DNA from: Pacificoceanicola sp048553275
GTDB taxonomy: Bacteria; Pseudomonadota; Alphaproteobacteria; Rhodobacterales; Rhodobacteraceae
Reading direction: 5' to 3'
Length of the DNA stretch: 64,000 nt
Assembly (NCBI RefSeq): GCF_048553275.1
Contig: NZ_JBLZMW010000008.1
Coordinates: forward strand, 124,001-188,000
The notes under the pieces were generated by a model. That model did no database searches. It was given only the letters and a program-made list of their open reading frames with translations, and had not been told where the DNA came from. The position numbers and the translations under genes are program-made. Each line of letters begins with the position of its first letter. Position 1 is the first letter of the stretch. Of the stretch, positions 50,984 through 59,852 are shown piece after piece.

Positions 50984-52168
50984 TCAGCCCGGGCTCATGC
51001 CCCGCAACCGCTCGGAACGGCGGCGGAGAAGCTCAAGCGTGGTCAGCAAAGCGATGGAAATGCCGACGAGAATCGTCGCAACGGCAAGGATCGTCGGGCT
51101 GATCTGCTCGCGCAGGCCTATAAACATCTGCCACGGCAGGGTTTGTTGTTGGGCAGAGCCGACAAAGATCACCACGACGACTTCATCAAACGACGTGATG
51201 AAAGCGAACAAACCACCCGAAATCACGCCCGGAAGAATCAAAGGCATCTGCACCCGGAAGAAGGTTGTCACAGGGTCGGCGCCCATGTTCGCTGCCGCGC
51301 GGGTCAGCGAGCGATCAAAGCCGACAAGCGTCGCGGTTACGGTGATGATCACGAAGGGGATGCCAAGCGCCGCATGCGCCAGGACCACGCCCGGCAATGT
51401 GCCCTGCAGACCAAGGCGGCTGTAGAAGAAGTACATTCCCGCCGCAGAAATGATCAGCGGCACGATCATCGGCGAAATCAGGATCGCCATGATTGCGCGC
51501 CGGAAAGGCACGTGCTCGGACGACAGGCCGATGGCCGCCAACGTGCCGAAGGTCACCGACAGGACCGTCGCCATTGGTGCGATGATCAGAGAGTTGCGCA
51601 ACGCGTGTTGCCATTCGCTGGAACCAAAGAAGTCGCGGTAGTGCTTGAGGCTGTAGCCCGCCGGATCGAAGCGCAGCATCTCGGGCGTGAAGGTGAAGAA
51701 GTTCTCGGCGTTGAAGCTGAGCGGGATCACAACGAGGATCGGTGTGATCAGGAAGACGAAGATTGCCCCGCAAATCACCCGGAAGGTATAGTGCCAGAGC
51801 ACCTGTCCGGAGGTCAGATAGGGGGGCAGCGGCACGCGGTAGCGCCCCATGCCGACCCAGTAGATCAACCACCCGAAGAACCAGCCGAACAGCCCGCCAA
51901 TGACTGCGCCCGGAAGGGATCCGAGCACCAGACCGGCAACCAGCATCAGCACTATCAGACCAGCCTTGGCGGTTTTTTCCATCTCGCCCGGCACAACTTC
52001 GAGCAGCACGAAGGCCACCGCCGCCATGATGAGGGCACCGGCGACCAGGCCCATGATCGTCGAGCCGTTGGACGCCCCGACGAACATGCCGAAGAAAGCC
52101 CCGAACCCGCCGACGACCGGCGCTGCAAATCCGATGGGGCGTTTGATTGCTTGTGTTTCTACGGCCAT
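50984..52168 (-). CDS. PotC/PotI-type ABC permease with a four-helix N-terminal extension
   Basis: A 394-residue permease of the spermidine/putrescine group. The C-terminal 260 residues are the standard domain, including VTATLVGFDRSLTRAAANMGADP, the EAA coupling loop, and RDFFGSSEWQHALRNSLIIA. The first 125 residues are an addition with about four glycine-rich helices (GFGAFFGMFVGASNGSTIMG; LPGAVIGGLFGWFFGWLIYW). The usual length is 260-280. It starts 3 bp after the stop of the upstream permease, confirming the operon order. The substrate is a cationic amine or amino-acid-like compound by family only. Confidence 0.82.
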   Translation of the reverse strand: MAVETQAIKRPIGFAAPVVGGFGAFFGMFVGASNGSTIMGLVAGALIMAAVAFVLLEVVPGEMEKTAKAGLIVLMLVAGLVLGSLPGAVIGGLFGWFFGWLIYWVGMGRYRVPLPPYLTSGQVLWHYTFRVICGAIFVFLITPILVVIPLSFNAENFFTFTPEMLRFDPAGYSLKHYRDFFGSSEWQHALRNSLIIAPMATVLSVTFGTLAAIGLSSEHVPFRRAIMAILISPMIVPLIISAAGMYFFYSRLGLQGTLPGVVLAHAALGIPFVIITVTATLVGFDRSLTRAAANMGADPVTTFFRVQMPLILPGVISGGLFAFITSFDEVVVVIFVGSAQQQTLPWQMFIGLREQISPTILAVATILVGISIALLTTLELLRRRSERLRGMSPG

Positions 52169-52171
52169 TCC

Positions 52172-53806
52172 TCAGCCCCCCAGCTTCACGTTGTCGATGC
52201 CGACGATCCGGTCGTAGGCCCAGTAGAGTATGAGAACCGCCGCCAGCAGAATTGTCCCCAATGCGGCAGCCAGACCCCAGTTCAGGCTCGACTGGATGTG
52301 ATAGGCAATCCGGTTCGAGATAAACGTACCGGTGGTCCCGCCAACGATGGCCGGCGTGATGTAGTAGCCGATGGCCAGGATGAAGACGAGGATGCTCCCC
52401 GCACCGATCCCTGGCACTGACTGCGGGAAATAGACTCGCCAGAAGGTGGTCCAATTCGTCGCCCCCAGCGATTTGGAGGCCCGGACATAGGTTGTCGGGA
52501 TTGTGCTCATCACCGAGTACATCGGCAGGATCATGAACGGCAGCAGGATGTGTGTCATGGCGACAATCGTACCGAACTGATTATTCATCATGATCAATCG
52601 GTTGGCATCGTCCACCAGGCCAAGCCAGACCAGCACATCGTTGATCACCCCCTGCTGCTGCAGCATGACCTTCCACGCGGAGGTCCGCACCAGAAGCGAG
52701 GTCCAGAATGGCAAGAGCACGAGGATCATAAGCAGGTTGGCCGTACGGGCCGGCAGGTTCGAGAGCAGATAGGCAATCGGATAGGCCAGCATGATACAGC
52801 TGAAGGTGATCACCAGGCTCATGAACATCGTGCGCTTGAACAGTAGCCCGTAGATGCGTTCGTCTTCGTCGCGGAATTCCGCGCCGTCCGGGGCGTTCTG
52901 CATATCCACGGCATTGAGGAAATAACCGTTGGTCAGATCCGGCGAATAGATCTTGATGGTCTGCCAGATCTCCGGAGTCAGCCAGTCCTTGTCGATGTCG
53001 CCGAACGCGTCCTGAAGGCGGACCGTTTCGAAGTCCGGACTGTCGACAAGCGCGTCCGCGGCTTTCAACATGTCGGCCCGGGGTCCGGAATAGCCGGACA
53101 CGTCGGTCTCGGCGAGATCCTCGTACAGGGCGGTGAACACAGCGGTCCACGGCTCCTCACGCAGTGGACTTTTGTCTTCCTCCACCTGCTGGAAACGGGC
53201 AAAAACGGTATATTGCTCGGCTGTGCGCGGCAGAAGCGCGGCAATGTCAGAGCGGACTTCGAACTCCGGCTGCCTCGCGCCCTTTTGCCAGGCGCGCTGC
53301 TCCGCAAGCCAATCGGCATCCCCCATGAGCTCGGCCCAAGGCTCGGCTTCGTCCCAGTTTTCGTCGAGATCTTCGAATTGATCCTGATACACTTCGCCGA
53401 TGTCATCGAGCCCGCGACCTGATTTGCGGAACAACGAAGACGCACCGGTCATCTCATAGTTCAAACGCGTACCAAGCCGGGTGTGCAGCTTGCGCTCGGC
53501 GGCGATGAATATGTCGTAATAGGCTGCCTCGAAGACCGCATCGCCCGGCACTTCACCGCTTTCGGCGTCGTAGTCGGCAAGCGCAACGGTTGTGCGTGGC
53601 AGAGTTTCGGAGACGATCTGGTTCTCGACCGAGCGCCACAGCATGTCGGCAATCGGGAGAATGAAGGCCAGTAGAATGAACAGAAGAAGCGGCGCAATCA
53701 ACATGAGCGCGCGCATCTTCTGGCGGCGCAGGGCGCGGTTCAGGCTGCGTTTGAGCGGGGTGCCGTCAGCGGCAAGGACCGGGCCGGACTGGGTTGCGTC
53801 ACTCAT
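52172..53806 (-). CDS. PotB/PotH-type ABC permease with a large extracytoplasmic insertion
   Basis: A 544-residue permease of the spermidine/putrescine group, nearly twice the usual 290. Helix 1 is at about residues 33-58. An acidic, mostly helical segment of about 260 residues follows (for example DENWDEAEPWAELMGDADWL and FQQVEEDKSPLREEPW). The remaining five helices start near residue 325 (FMSLVITFSCIMLAYPIAYLL), with the coupling EAA-type loop at KSLGATNWTTFWRVYFP. The topology places the insertion between helix 1 and 2, on the periplasmic side. It starts 3 bp after the DUF1330 gene stop. The insertion could contact the binding protein. Confidence 0.82.
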   Translation of the reverse strand: MSDATQSGPVLAADGTPLKRSLNRALRRQKMRALMLIAPLLLFILLAFILPIADMLWRSVENQIVSETLPRTTVALADYDAESGEVPGDAVFEAAYYDIFIAAERKLHTRLGTRLNYEMTGASSLFRKSGRGLDDIGEVYQDQFEDLDENWDEAEPWAELMGDADWLAEQRAWQKGARQPEFEVRSDIAALLPRTAEQYTVFARFQQVEEDKSPLREEPWTAVFTALYEDLAETDVSGYSGPRADMLKAADALVDSPDFETVRLQDAFGDIDKDWLTPEIWQTIKIYSPDLTNGYFLNAVDMQNAPDGAEFRDEDERIYGLLFKRTMFMSLVITFSCIMLAYPIAYLLSNLPARTANLLMILVLLPFWTSLLVRTSAWKVMLQQQGVINDVLVWLGLVDDANRLIMMNNQFGTIVAMTHILLPFMILPMYSVMSTIPTTYVRASKSLGATNWTTFWRVYFPQSVPGIGAGSILVFILAIGYYITPAIVGGTTGTFISNRIAYHIQSSLNWGLAAALGTILLAAVLILYWAYDRIVGIDNVKLGG

Positions 53807-53809
53807 GGT

Positions 53810-54097
53810 TCACGCGCCCTCCACTAGAATGATCGTGCTTGTTGCGGTGCGGCGGCGGATCTCGGCGACCTCTTGGTAGGCCGGATCGGCATATGCGCGC
53901 TGCGCCGTCTCATAATCGGGAAATTCGATAACGACATGCCGGTTCTGCGTCTCGCCTTCCGGCGTTTCAGACTGACCGCCGCGGACGATGAATTTCGCGC
54001 CGTAGCTCTCAAGGATCGGCGTATCGCGCTCGATGTATTCCTTGTAGGCCTCGGGATCGTTCACCGTGATATGGCCGATGATATAGCCTTTGGGCAT
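53810..54097 (-). CDS. DUF1330-family protein inside the ABC operon
   Basis: A 95-residue ferredoxin-like-fold protein of the DUF1330 family. It has GYIIGHITVNDPEAYKEYI at the start and HVVIEFPDYETAQRAYADPAYQ as the conserved second half. DUF1330 proteins resemble dimeric alpha/beta-barrel enzymes or small-molecule binders with unknown activity. The ATG at 54097 follows GAGAGG; an ATG four codons upstream overlaps that site. It lies between the binding-protein gene and the first permease, 3 bp before the latter, so it is clearly an operon member. This suggests processing of the transported compound. Confidence 0.82.
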   Translation of the reverse strand: MPKGYIIGHITVNDPEAYKEYIERDTPILESYGAKFIVRGGQSETPEGETQNRHVVIEFPDYETAQRAYADPAYQEVAEIRRRTATSTIILVEGA

Positions 54098-54117
54098 GTC
54101 CCTCTCCATGTCGTTGT

Positions 54118-54181
54118 ATGGCAGGGCGGGGAAATCCCCGCCCGCCTTATCGGTATCGGCGGACGGGGTTTGTCCCCGCCT
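54118..54181 (-). other. Two GC hairpins between binding-protein and DUF1330 genes
   Basis: GGCGGGGA / TCCCCGCC (54125-54142) and GGACGGGG / CCCCGCC-type stem (54160-54181) flank a short spacer. They follow the binding-protein stop on the minus strand, without T-runs. They may stabilise the binding-protein mRNA so it exceeds downstream gene expression, a common arrangement in ABC operons. Confidence 0.5.
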
Positions 54182-54201
54182 CGACCGTCGTCATGGAGCG
54201 C

Positions 54202-55317
54202 TTATTGCGCGAGCCACGCCTGGAATTTCGCGTCGATGTCGTCGCGATAGTCAGCCCAGAACTCGTAGTTGTAGAGGAACGTGTTCTTGGCGTTCTCCGG
54301 ATCGGTCGGCATGTGCGGCGCCATCTCGATGCCGAGTTCGGCATGCTTGCCAACCAGCGGAGCGGACGACTGACGGGCCGGACCGTAGGAGATGTACTTC
54401 GCCTGATCGGCCAGACGCTGGGTGTCGGTGGCGAACTTCACGAAGTCCTTCACACGCGCCAGACGATCTTCCGGAAGACCGGCAGGAATGATCCAGCCGT
54501 CAAGGTCGAACACCTGCGCGTCCCACAGCATGGCGACGGGCTGATCCTGCTCTTCGATGACCGAGAACAGACGACCGTTGTAGGTGGAGCCCATCACGAC
54601 TTCGCCGTCGGCGAGCAGCTGCGGCGTGTCGGCGCCTGCAGACCACCAGATCACGTCGTCCTTGATGGTGTCGAGCTTGGCAAGCGCCTGGTCCTGACCT
54701 TCCTCGGTTTCGAGGACGTCGTACACGTCAGCCTTGGCAACCCCGTCACAGAGCAGCGCCCATTCCATGTTGTTGATCGGGCGCTTTTCGAGTGCGCGCT
54801 TGCCCGGATAGGCTTCCAGGTCGAATACGGCGCAGACGTCCGTCGGCGGGGTGTCGCCAACCATGTCGGTGCGATAGCCGAAGGTGGTCGAGTAAACGAT
54901 CTGCGGAATGAAGCAGTCAGACACCAGCAGGTCGCCAAAGTCGTCCTCGGCGGAGGTGCCATCGGGGGCAGCCGCAAGATCTTCGTCCGGGTCGATTTCC
55001 ATCGCCAGGCCTTCGTCACACAGGCGGATCGCGTCGGATGCCACGACGTCGACGAGATCCCAGGTGACGTTGCCCGCTTCGTTCATGGCGCGCAGCTTGG
55101 CAACGGCCTCGTTGGAACTTTCGTCCCAAGTTGCGGAAACCTCAGGATGCATTTCCAGATAGGGCACGACATATGCATTCTGCTGCGAAGCCTGGTACGC
55201 ACCGCCCCAGCTAACAAGCGTCATGCTATCGGCCATATTGCCGTGGCTTTCCGCGTGTGCCGCGGCCGCCGCGACGGTCAGGGCCGTGGAGGCCATGAGG
55301 GTCTTGGTGAGTTTCAT
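54202..55317 (-). CDS. PotD/PotF-type ABC substrate-binding protein
   Basis: A 371-residue periplasmic binding protein of the spermidine/putrescine group. The signal peptide is LMASTALTVAAAAAHAES; the mature part begins with DSMTLVSWGGAYQASQ. Family landmarks are DLVDVVASDAIRLCDEG, MGSTYNGRLFSVIEEQ and the C-terminal FKFATDTQRL-like segment as VKDFVKFATDTQRLADQ. The ATG at 55317 is chosen for the signal peptide. The polyamine-contact aspartates cannot be verified by eye, so the substrate is open. It follows the ATPase gene by 126 bp in the operon. Confidence 0.86.
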   Translation of the reverse strand: MKLTKTLMASTALTVAAAAAHAESHGNMADSMTLVSWGGAYQASQQNAYVVPYLEMHPEVSATWDESSNEAVAKLRAMNEAGNVTWDLVDVVASDAIRLCDEGLAMEIDPDEDLAAAPDGTSAEDDFGDLLVSDCFIPQIVYSTTFGYRTDMVGDTPPTDVCAVFDLEAYPGKRALEKRPINNMEWALLCDGVAKADVYDVLETEEGQDQALAKLDTIKDDVIWWSAGADTPQLLADGEVVMGSTYNGRLFSVIEEQDQPVAMLWDAQVFDLDGWIIPAGLPEDRLARVKDFVKFATDTQRLADQAKYISYGPARQSSAPLVGKHAELGIEMAPHMPTDPENAKNTFLYNYEFWADYRDDIDAKFQAWLAQ

Positions 55318-55443
55318 TTCATACTCCCTAAGTGTACTACCCGTTTGATTAAGGGGGCCGGAGTTACGGGTTCGAACGTCCAACCCCTCGACTTGCCAGC
55401 AAGCCGATCATCCCCGAACGGCTCGCTGCAATCCCTCTGTTAT

Positions 55444-56547
55444 CTAGTTCGCCTCGAGTGCACGGCAATCGTCCGGAAGCCAGCCGATCTCGATCTCGGT
55501 CCCGGGAACCAGCCGCACCTGGTCAGGCGCGTTGCGGGTCTTGATGACGAAATCGTCCTTGCCGGCCACCCGCAGACGGGTGCGGAAGATGTCACCCATA
55601 TAGATGAATTCCAGCACCGTGGCCTTGAGCGTATGCGCGCCTTCCTGAAGCCGGTCCTTGTTGATTTCGACGCGCTCCGGGCGAATGGAAACGCGTGTCT
55701 TCTCGCCGACCTCGGTCACGTTGATCGGAACCGCGTCGATCATCTGACCGTCTTCAAGCTTCACCACGCAGTGGTTGCCCCTGATTTCAGTGATCGTGCC
55801 TTCGAGCGTGTTGTTCTCGCCGATGAACTGCGCAACGAAGCTGTTCTTGGGCTTTTCGTACAGCGTATCGGGCGGGTCGAGCTGCTGAATGCGGCCATCG
55901 TCAAACACCGCGACGCGATCCGACATGGTCAACGCTTCGGTCTGGTCATGGGTGACATAGACCGTGGTAATGCCGAGGTCGTGTGCGAGCTTGGTGATCT
56001 CGAACTGCATGTGCTCGCGCAGCTGCTTGTCGAGCGCGCCGAGCGGTTCGTCCATGAGCACGAGTTCCGGCTCGAACACCAATGCGCGTGCCAGAGCGAT
56101 CCGCTGCTGCTGACCGCCCGAAAGCTGTGCCGGGCGACGACCGCCAAAGGCGCCCATCTGCACCATGTCCAGCGCCCGCTTGACCTTGGCCTCGCGGTCG
56201 GACTTGCCGATCTTGCGCACCTCAAGCGGGAACGAAAGGTTCTCGGCCACCGTCATGTGCGGGAACAGGGCATAGTTTTGAAACACCATGCCGATGCCGC
56301 GTTTGTGCGGCGGAATGTTGTTGATGCTTGTCCCGTCGAGCTTGATCTCCCCATGCGTCGCCGTTTCGAAACCGGCCAGCATCATCAAGCAAGTAGTCTT
56401 GCCGGACCCAGACGGTCCGAGCATTGTCAGAAATTCGCCTTTGGGCAAAGAAAGGTTCAAGTCTTTGACGACCAAAGTCTCGCCGTCATAACTTTTCTGA
56501 ACACGCTCAAAGGCGACGAAAGCGTCGCCGTTTGTTTGATCAGCCAA
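55444..56547 (-). CDS. PotA-type ABC transporter ATPase
   Basis: A 367-residue ABC ATPase of the spermidine/putrescine group. Walker A is GPSGSGKTTCLMM, the signature LSGGQQQRIALARAL, Walker B LVLMDEPLGALDKQLREH, and the switch histidine VYVTHDQTEAL. The C-terminal TOBE_2 regulatory domain follows residue 240 (RVSIRPERVEINKDR). The length is standard. It is first in the leftward operon ATPase / binding protein / DUF1330 / PotB-like / PotC-like. Its promoter must lie in the 500 bp shared with divergent argE. Confidence 0.9.
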   Translation of the reverse strand: MADQTNGDAFVAFERVQKSYDGETLVVKDLNLSLPKGEFLTMLGPSGSGKTTCLMMLAGFETATHGEIKLDGTSINNIPPHKRGIGMVFQNYALFPHMTVAENLSFPLEVRKIGKSDREAKVKRALDMVQMGAFGGRRPAQLSGGQQQRIALARALVFEPELVLMDEPLGALDKQLREHMQFEITKLAHDLGITTVYVTHDQTEALTMSDRVAVFDDGRIQQLDPPDTLYEKPKNSFVAQFIGENNTLEGTITEIRGNHCVVKLEDGQMIDAVPINVTEVGEKTRVSIRPERVEINKDRLQEGAHTLKATVLEFIYMGDIFRTRLRVAGKDDFVIKTRNAPDQVRLVPGTEIEIGWLPDDCRALEAN

Positions 56548-57050
56548 AGCAGGCTCCCCGTTTCAGTGTCGCGGATTGATCTCCGCTGTCTTGTACCGGG
56601 AACTAAAGCGCGACCGCGTCAACGTTGCAACCGGTTCCCTGATTTTTACCAACTTGACAGGAAATCCGGGAAAATTGGCTGAAAAACCGACACTTGAAAG
56701 GCGATTTGCGCCACTTTTTTGGTCAATATGCGCCATTTGGCCAGTGAACAAAAACCCAACACGCCCTGTCATTGGCCGATTTTCGGAAGGACTCGGCCAA
56801 CGAGCCAGATTTTTTTTGCCCCGTCACGCACAATTACCAAGCCCTCGCCCGATTTTTCAGCGCCCGTCAGCACCGCCCGCGGCTTGCATTCCACGAGAAG
56901 GGCAGGTTCAGTAAGATCAAACGTCTGTACCCCGAACCAATCCGGAATCGCAGGCCTTGCCGAGACGGTCATCGCATGCCGCCTCACGCGTCTGTCGGCA
57001 CAGTCATCCGGCAGGACACCCCACACCGAACCCGCAGGATACCGTCCCGG
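56548..57050. other. Long divergent control region between the ABC operon and argE
   Basis: 503 bp with no supported gene; frames here are short and have unusual codon use. The middle (56700-56800) is relatively AT-rich. It contains several TGGYCA half-sites: TTTGGTCAAT, ATTTGGCCAG, CATTGGCCGA and TCGGCCAACG. GCGCCA precedes the first two. They could be operators of a regulator acting on one or both genes. I see no ribosome-binding site for any additional gene. Confidence 0.4.
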
Positions 57051-58211
57051 ATGACCACCATTGCCCAAACCGAAAGCCTGCTGTCCGAGTTGATTGCCTT
57101 CCCTACGGCCTCCTCGGACAGCAACCTCGACATGATCCATGCCATGGCATCGCGGCTCGACGCGCTTGGCGCCCGCAGCGAAGTCTTCCACGACGAGACC
57201 GGCAAAAAAGCCAATCTGTGGGCCACCCTTGGCCCCGACCGGGAAGGCGGCGTGGTTTTGTCAGGTCATTCCGATGTGGTGCCCGTGACCGATCAGGACT
57301 GGTCAAGCGACCCCTTCGTGATGCGCGAGCAGGACGACCTGCTCTATGGCCGGGGCACCTGTGATATGAAGGGATTCATTGCCGCGACGCTGGCCATGGC
57401 CCCGGCTTGGGCTGATGTCGAACTCAAGCGTCCGCTCCATTTTTGTTTCACCTATGACGAGGAGGTCGGCTGTCTTGGGGCGCGCAATCTCGTCCCGCAC
57501 TTGCAGGCGCGCGGCATCAGGCCCGCCATGGCCATCATCGGCGAGCCCACCTCCATGCGGATCATCGAAGGCCACAAGGGATGCTGTGAATACACCACCC
57601 GGTTCACCGGCCTCGAAGGCCATGGGTCGGCCCCCGATCATGGCGTCAATGCCGTCTCCTATGCCGTGCGGTATGTCTCACGCCTGCTGGACCTGGCCGA
57701 GACCCTAAAGACCCGCGCCCCGCAAGGCTCCCGGTTCGATCCGCCGTGGACCACCGTGAACATCGGTCGGCTCTCTGGCGGCGTTGCGCACAATGTGATC
57801 CCGGGCAAGGCGGAGGTCGAATGGGAGATGCGGCCCGTCGAATGGAACGACGCGGATTTCGTCAAGCAATCCATAACCGAATACGTCGAAACCGAGCTGC
57901 TCCCCGCGATGCGCGCGGTATCCCCTCACGCGGATATCTCCACAGAGGTGATCGGCGAAGTCGTCGGGCTGGAGCCGATGAGCGACAACGCCGTGCGCGA
58001 TCTGGTGCAACAACTCACCGGCGGAAATGCCTGCGACGTGGTGCCATTTGGCACCGAAGCGGGGTTGTTCCAGAAGATGGGAATGAGCGTCGTCGTTTGC
58101 GGCCCCGGATCCATCGCACAGGCGCACAAGCCTGATGAGTACATCGCCCGCGAACAGATCGGACAATGCCTGCAGATGTTGCACGGGTTGGGGCGGTCCC
58201 TTACGGCCTGA
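57051..58211 (+). CDS. argE: Acetylornithine deacetylase-type M20 peptidase
   Basis: A 386-residue zinc-dependent M20 enzyme. Zinc and catalytic residues are visible in VLSGHSDVVPV, YGRGTCDMKGF (bridging Asp), YDEEVGCLGA (catalytic Glu pair) and the C-terminal AQAHKPDEY. GGVAHNVIPG lies in the lid domain. ArgE removes the acetyl group from N2-acetylornithine in arginine synthesis. The length and motif spacing fit ArgE rather than DapE. The ATG at 57051 is used; upstream sequence is the intergenic region. The divergent polyamine-type transporter could bring in related amines. Confidence 0.88.
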   Translation: MTTIAQTESLLSELIAFPTASSDSNLDMIHAMASRLDALGARSEVFHDETGKKANLWATLGPDREGGVVLSGHSDVVPVTDQDWSSDPFVMREQDDLLYGRGTCDMKGFIAATLAMAPAWADVELKRPLHFCFTYDEEVGCLGARNLVPHLQARGIRPAMAIIGEPTSMRIIEGHKGCCEYTTRFTGLEGHGSAPDHGVNAVSYAVRYVSRLLDLAETLKTRAPQGSRFDPPWTTVNIGRLSGGVAHNVIPGKAEVEWEMRPVEWNDADFVKQSITEYVETELLPAMRAVSPHADISTEVIGEVVGLEPMSDNAVRDLVQQLTGGNACDVVPFGTEAGLFQKMGMSVVVCGPGSIAQAHKPDEYIAREQIGQCLQMLHGLGRSLTA

Positions 58212-58239
58212 TCCGCCTGCGCGGCGTAGCGTTGCACGT

Positions 58240-58761
58240 CTACGGCGTACCTTCTGCCAGTCCATTGCCAACAATCACCCGGCTGCCCGGCCCGATAAGC
58301 CCCGCGATCTTGCGCAAATGATCCGGCCGGAAGGCCACGCAGCCCTCCGTCGGATACCCGGGCCTGCGCCAGCGATGCAGAAAGATCGCCGAGCCCCGGC
58401 CCGGCGTGGCATCAGGCCAGTTCCAATCGGTCAGTAGCACAAGATCATAGAGCCGGTCGGCCCGGCGCAGCGCCTCATGGCTGCCCGCATAGGGGGCCCG
58501 GACCCATTGGTTATAGGCCGGGTCTGTCGTATCATCGGACCACAGATCCCGTGGACCGATAGGCACCGCCCAAGCCGCAGGCTGTGCGATGCGGTCCGCC
58601 CGATAGAGCATACCGACGATGCGGTGTATGCCCACGGGCGTCCCGCCATCGCCCTCGCGCTTGTCCGCCACAACGCCGCCGCGCCCGATGGTGCAGGGCC
58701 AGAGCCGCCCGGCGAACCGCAGCCCGCCGCGCGTCAGAACAAGATCGGCCGCCGTGCTCAC
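58240..58761 (-). CDS. L,D-transpeptidase (YkuD-like)
   Basis: A 173-residue YkuD-domain protein. The catalytic motif is present as FLHRWRRPGYPTEGCVAF: His, then the nucleophilic cysteine, with Thr-Glu-Gly-Cys replacing the usual Ser-x-Gly-Cys. N-terminal GGVVADKREGDGGTPVG is typical of the DUF-like subgroup acting on cell-wall peptides. There is no signal peptide in the visible start, which is unusual for an envelope enzyme. It starts by 4-nt overlap with the flavin-dependent oxidoreductase gene. Confidence 0.84.
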   Translation of the reverse strand: MSTAADLVLTRGGLRFAGRLWPCTIGRGGVVADKREGDGGTPVGIHRIVGMLYRADRIAQPAAWAVPIGPRDLWSDDTTDPAYNQWVRAPYAGSHEALRRADRLYDLVLLTDWNWPDATPGRGSAIFLHRWRRPGYPTEGCVAFRPDHLRKIAGLIGPGSRVIVGNGLAEGTP

Positions 58762-59762
58762 GCGGCCTCGGCCGCGCTGTTGATCCGCCCCATGACATCC
58801 GCCGCGATCTCGAAGCTGCGAAGCCGCGCGCCGTGGTCGTGGATTTGGCCGGTGATGATCACCTCGTCCGGCTTGTGCGCCGCGATGAGCGTGCGAAGCT
58901 GCGCCTCCACCTGGCCGGGATCGCCGACCGCGGAAATCCGCAACGCCTCGTCCAGCGCTGGCATCGCGCCCTCCGGCACCACGGTGGACAGATCGTCCAC
59001 CGGTGCTGGCAGTTTTCCGGGGCGGCCCGTACGCAACCGATAGAAGGCCTGTTGCATGGTCGTCCGCAAGCGGCGCGCCTCGGCTTCGGTCTCTGCCGCA
59101 AAGACGTTGACCGCCATCATGGCGTGGGGTTTGGTCGCCGACTCCGACGGTTTGAAATAGCGCCGGTAGACTTCGAACGCCTGCTCAAGCGCGGCCGGCG
59201 CGAAATGCGAGGCAAAGGCGTAGGGCAAGCCCAGCATCGCGGCCACCTGCGCCCCATGCAGGGAGCTACCGAGAATCCAGAGCGGCACCCCGGTGCCCTC
59301 GCCGGGCAGCGCCCGCACCCGGCGATCCGGGTTTTCCGGACCGAAAAGCTCGCGCAGTTCCGCCACTTCGTTGTGAAATGCCTCGGCGCGCGAGGGATGC
59401 ACACCCAAGGCCTGCATCACCGCCTGATCGCCGCCCGGCGCCCGGCCCAGCCCCAGGTCGATCCGCCCCGGATAGAGCGTCGCCAGTGTACCAAAGGCCT
59501 CCGCAACCGCCAGCGGCGCATGGTTCGGCAGCATGATGCCGCCTGCGCCGACACGGATCGTCTTGGTCAGTCCCGCAACATGGCCGATCAGGACGGCAGT
59601 CGCCGCACTGGCGATCCCCGGCATATTGTGATGCTCGGCCATCCAGTAACGGTGATACCCCCAGCGCTCAGCATGTTGCGCCAGATCGCCCGTGTTTCTC
59701 AGGGCGTCTGCCACCGTGGAGCCCTCGGGCACCGGCGACAGATCGAGCAGGGAATAATGCAT
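58758..59762 (-). CDS. Luciferase-like monooxygenase (LLM class flavin-dependent oxidoreductase)
   Basis: A 334-residue bacterial luciferase-like TIM-barrel protein. Landmarks are MHYSLLDLSPVPEG, HRYWMAEHHNMPGIAS, IRVGAGGIMLPNHAPL and GRIDLGLGRAPGGD, which mark the group annotated as LLM class MsnO8-type. It binds FMN and oxidises an unknown substrate. The ATG at 59762 is used; the 18-codon upstream extension lacks family sequence. It overlaps the L,D-transpeptidase gene by 4 nt, so the two are co-transcribed. Confidence 0.88.
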   Translation of the reverse strand: MHYSLLDLSPVPEGSTVADALRNTGDLAQHAERWGYHRYWMAEHHNMPGIASAATAVLIGHVAGLTKTIRVGAGGIMLPNHAPLAVAEAFGTLATLYPGRIDLGLGRAPGGDQAVMQALGVHPSRAEAFHNEVAELRELFGPENPDRRVRALPGEGTGVPLWILGSSLHGAQVAAMLGLPYAFASHFAPAALEQAFEVYRRYFKPSESATKPHAMMAVNVFAAETEAEARRLRTTMQQAFYRLRTGRPGKLPAPVDDLSTVVPEGAMPALDEALRISAVGDPGQVEAQLRTLIAAHKPDEVIITGQIHDHGARLRSFEIAADVMGRINSAAEAA

Positions 59763-59852
59763 CTCGGTCTCCTTTGAGCACAGACGTATGACACGAAACG
59801 CGCCGCACAAGGCCACGCGACAGATCGTAGGGCGGGGCTGTGCCCCGCACCC

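Noticed and set aside
54118..56682. A plus-strand open frame of about 850 codons across the ABC operon
   Set aside because: It is antisense to the binding-protein and ATPase genes, whose motifs are intact; its low-complexity, His/Arg-rich translation marks it as a shadow.
56576..56914. Possible 112-aa gene in the region upstream of argE
   Set aside because: No ribosome-binding site and an erratic composition; no protein-like pattern, so the region is treated as regulatory.
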